Positions 6,667 to 7,749 of a DNA stretch of 7,749 bases are shown here, one piece after another. The first letter of the stretch is position 1. Every line of letters starts with the position of its first letter. Below the pieces are notes generated by a model. That model was not told the origin of the DNA and did no database searches. It saw only the letters and a list, made by a program, of their open reading frames with translations. Source of the stretch: Zeimonas sp039807785 (GTDB lineage Bacteria > Pseudomonadota > Gammaproteobacteria > Burkholderiales > Burkholderiaceae_E); the NCBI GenBank assembly GCA_039807785.1, contig JBDHRX010000134.1:1-7749 (forward strand), read 5' to 3'. The translations under genes were made by a program, and so were the position numbers.

Positions 6667-7656
6667 ATGAATCCGCAAGGCGGGGCAGCGCAAGGTCGTC
6701 CGAGCCCGAACGCAGGCATCGACGTCTCCAAGCAGCATCTCGACGTGTGCTGGGAGTCGAATCAGCAGCGTTTGAGCAACGACACTGCGGGATGGGGCGA
6801 GCTGATCGCGAAGCTGAAGGCCGACGAGGTGGACCTGGTGGTGGTCGAAGCCACCGGCGGTTACGAGCGAGGGCTGTTGCTGGCGTTGCAGCAGGCCGAT
6901 GTCGCGGTGGCTCGGGTCAATCCGCGGCAGGCACGCGACTTCGCCAAGTCGTTGGGGGTTCTGGCCAAGACGGACGCTCTCGACGCGCGCGTCTTGCGCG
7001 ACTACGCCGATGTGTTGGCTCGACATCCCGACCGAGCGAAGTTCATCACGCCATTGGTGGACGAACAGCGAATGTTGCTCGCGGCGCTGATGACGCGCAG
7101 GCGCCAATTGATCGAGATGCGGATGGCCGAGCACCAGCGGCTCGAGCAGGCAAGCGCTCGGACAGCCAAGAGCATTCGAGCCGTGTTGAAGATGCTGGAT
7201 CGGCAGATCGAGCAGATCGACCGAGACATCGATCAGCAGCTGGACCAGCACTTCAAGGAGCAGCGCAAGTTGCTCGACAGCGTCAAGGGGATCGGTCCGA
7301 TCACGACGCTCACGCTGCTGGCGGCTCTACCCGAGCTGGGCAAGCTGGGTCGCAAGGCGATCGCCAAGCTCGCCGGCCTGGCCCCACTAGCAGACGATTC
7401 GGGCAAGCGCCGCGGCGTGCGGCGAATCTGGGGTGGCCGCGCCGACGTACGCACAGCGCTGTATATGGCCACGCTGTCAGCGATGCGCTACAACCCGGCG
7501 ATCGCCGCGCATTACAAGCGCCTGCTGGCCGTCGGCAAGCCCAAGAAGGTTGCGATGGTGGCTTGCATGCGCAAGCTGCTGACCATCCTCAACGCCATGA
7601 TGCGAGACGGCGCAACCTGGGATGCGAATCGTCATGCGGTCCTTCGAATCGCTTGA
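6667..7656 (+). CDS. IS110-family transposase (DEDD / bridge-RNA-type recombinase)
   Basis: This encodes the recombinase that moves the insertion sequence through a circular intermediate. From the ATG at 6667 it has 329 residues, normal for the family. The N-terminal RuvC-like DEDD domain shows D19 in GIDVSKQHLDV, E61 in VVVEATGGYE, then NPRQARDFAK (85-94) and KTDALDARVL (101-110) with D103 and D106. A charged, probably coiled-coil stretch covers about 140-205. The C-terminal domain has KGIGPIT (207-213), then GLAPLADDSGKRRG (237-250), where S245 is the likely nucleophile, then IWGGRADVRTALYM (254-267) and CMRKLLTILNAM (300-311). The reading frame is complete and undamaged. In-frame ATGs also lie at 6520, 6652 and 6658. 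The start at 6667 is favoured by GAGG at 6654-6657 and by the family's short N-terminus; the segment 6520-6666 looks non-coding. Third-position composition differs from the genes to the left, as expected for an acquired element. Confidence 0.93.
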   Translation: MNPQGGAAQGRPSPNAGIDVSKQHLDVCWESNQQRLSNDTAGWGELIAKLKADEVDLVVVEATGGYERGLLLALQQADVAVARVNPRQARDFAKSLGVLAKTDALDARVLRDYADVLARHPDRAKFITPLVDEQRMLLAALMTRRRQLIEMRMAEHQRLEQASARTAKSIRAVLKMLDRQIEQIDRDIDQQLDQHFKEQRKLLDSVKGIGPITTLTLLAALPELGKLGRKAIAKLAGLAPLADDSGKRRGVRRIWGGRADVRTALYMATLSAMRYNPAIAAHYKRLLAVGKPKKVAMVACMRKLLTILNAMMRDGATWDANRHAVLRIA

Positions 7657-7749
7657 CTTCGGAACACAGTTGCTGCGCTGCTCGCCTCGGGGTCGCGCGG
7701 CGAAACTCGCTACGCTCGCTGCGCGAGCTCCGCTCAGACAATCGCCGCG
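7657..7749 (+). other. Structured 3' flank of the insertion sequence, possible guide-RNA region
   Basis: No ORF of note occurs in these 93 bp. CGCGGCGA at 7696-7703 is exactly complementary to TCGCCGCG at 7742-7749, which touches the window edge, so the stem may continue. Inside it, GCTCGC (7714-7719) pairs with GCGAGC (7723-7728) around a TGC loop, while an upstream CTCGC copy (7706-7710) could compete for GCGAG (7723-7727). In IS1111-group elements the guide RNA (seekRNA/bridge RNA) is encoded downstream of the transposase, so this is a candidate. The assignment is inference and the region is truncated. Confidence 0.4.

Larger units (their letters stand above)
6511..7749 (+). mobile_element. 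IS110-superfamily insertion sequence, right end outside the window
   Basis: An intact IS110-type transposase gene and its flanks form an insertion element. The left limit is approximate: base composition drops from the G/C-saturated chromosomal style to a more mixed style around 6511, just after an 8-bp hairpin. IS110-family elements usually lack terminal inverted repeats and make no target duplication, so the border cannot be fixed from one copy. At the right, non-coding sequence with strong secondary structure continues to the edge, so the end is not seen. The long non-coding flanks fit the family, in which a guide RNA is transcribed from one flank. The transposase resembles IS1111-group enzymes as I recall them (KTDALDA, IWGGRA, GKPKKVA, CMRKLLTILNAM), but the subgroup is uncertain. 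Confidence 0.65.

Noticed and set aside
5104..7251. A 715-codon minus-strand open frame across dctM and the transposase
   Set aside because: It spans two unrelated genes and their boundary. The product is His/Asp/Arg-rich without domains, which is an effect of high GC in an antisense frame.
1..7749. CRISPR array, tRNA or rRNA genes
   Set aside because: No regularly spaced repeats, no tRNA-like cloverleaf segments and no rRNA-like sequence were seen on either strand by eye.

Overview
The window looks like chromosomal DNA of a very GC-rich proteobacterium, most likely a betaproteobacterium of the Burkholderiales type. This rests on the strong G/C bias at third codon positions, on -10-like GCTA(G/C)AAT boxes upstream of two genes, and on the style of the proteins (a DHH phosphoesterase with an NGDADG motif, a DctP/DctQ/DctM TRAP set). 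The genus cannot be read from the sequence.

Layout. Positions 1-972 hold the minus-strand 5' part of a DHH-family phosphoesterase gene whose 3' end lies beyond the left edge. It is divergent, across 84 bp, from a plus-strand serC-serA pair (1057-3331) for the first two steps of the phosphorylated serine pathway. SerA is of the short type: an NAD-binding dehydrogenase followed directly by a C-terminal ACT domain. After a 129-bp gap with a possible promoter and a strong ribosome binding site comes a complete tripartite TRAP transporter. It comprises the periplasmic binding protein DctP with a twin-arginine-like signal peptide (3461-4507), the small membrane subunit DctQ (4608-5117) and the large membrane subunit DctM (5119-6402). 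dctP and dctQ are separated by 100 bp containing three consecutive inverted repeats, whereas dctQ and dctM are separated by a single base.

From about 6500 to the right edge the sequence is visibly less G/C-saturated and carries an intact IS110-superfamily transposase gene (DEDD N-terminal domain, Ser-containing C-terminal domain). Its flanks contain alternative hairpins, at 6491-6554 on the left and 7696-7749 on the right. These could belong to a transposon-encoded guide RNA (bridge RNA/seekRNA) or to the element ends. The element's right end lies outside the window.

Functionally, SerA oxidises 3-phosphoglycerate to 3-phosphohydroxypyruvate and SerC transaminates it to phosphoserine. The TRAP genes are probably a separate transcription unit importing an unidentified, probably carboxylate-bearing, substrate using an ion gradient. 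The region is mostly ordinary metabolism and transport. The part most worth a second look is the IS110-family element and its non-coding flanks.
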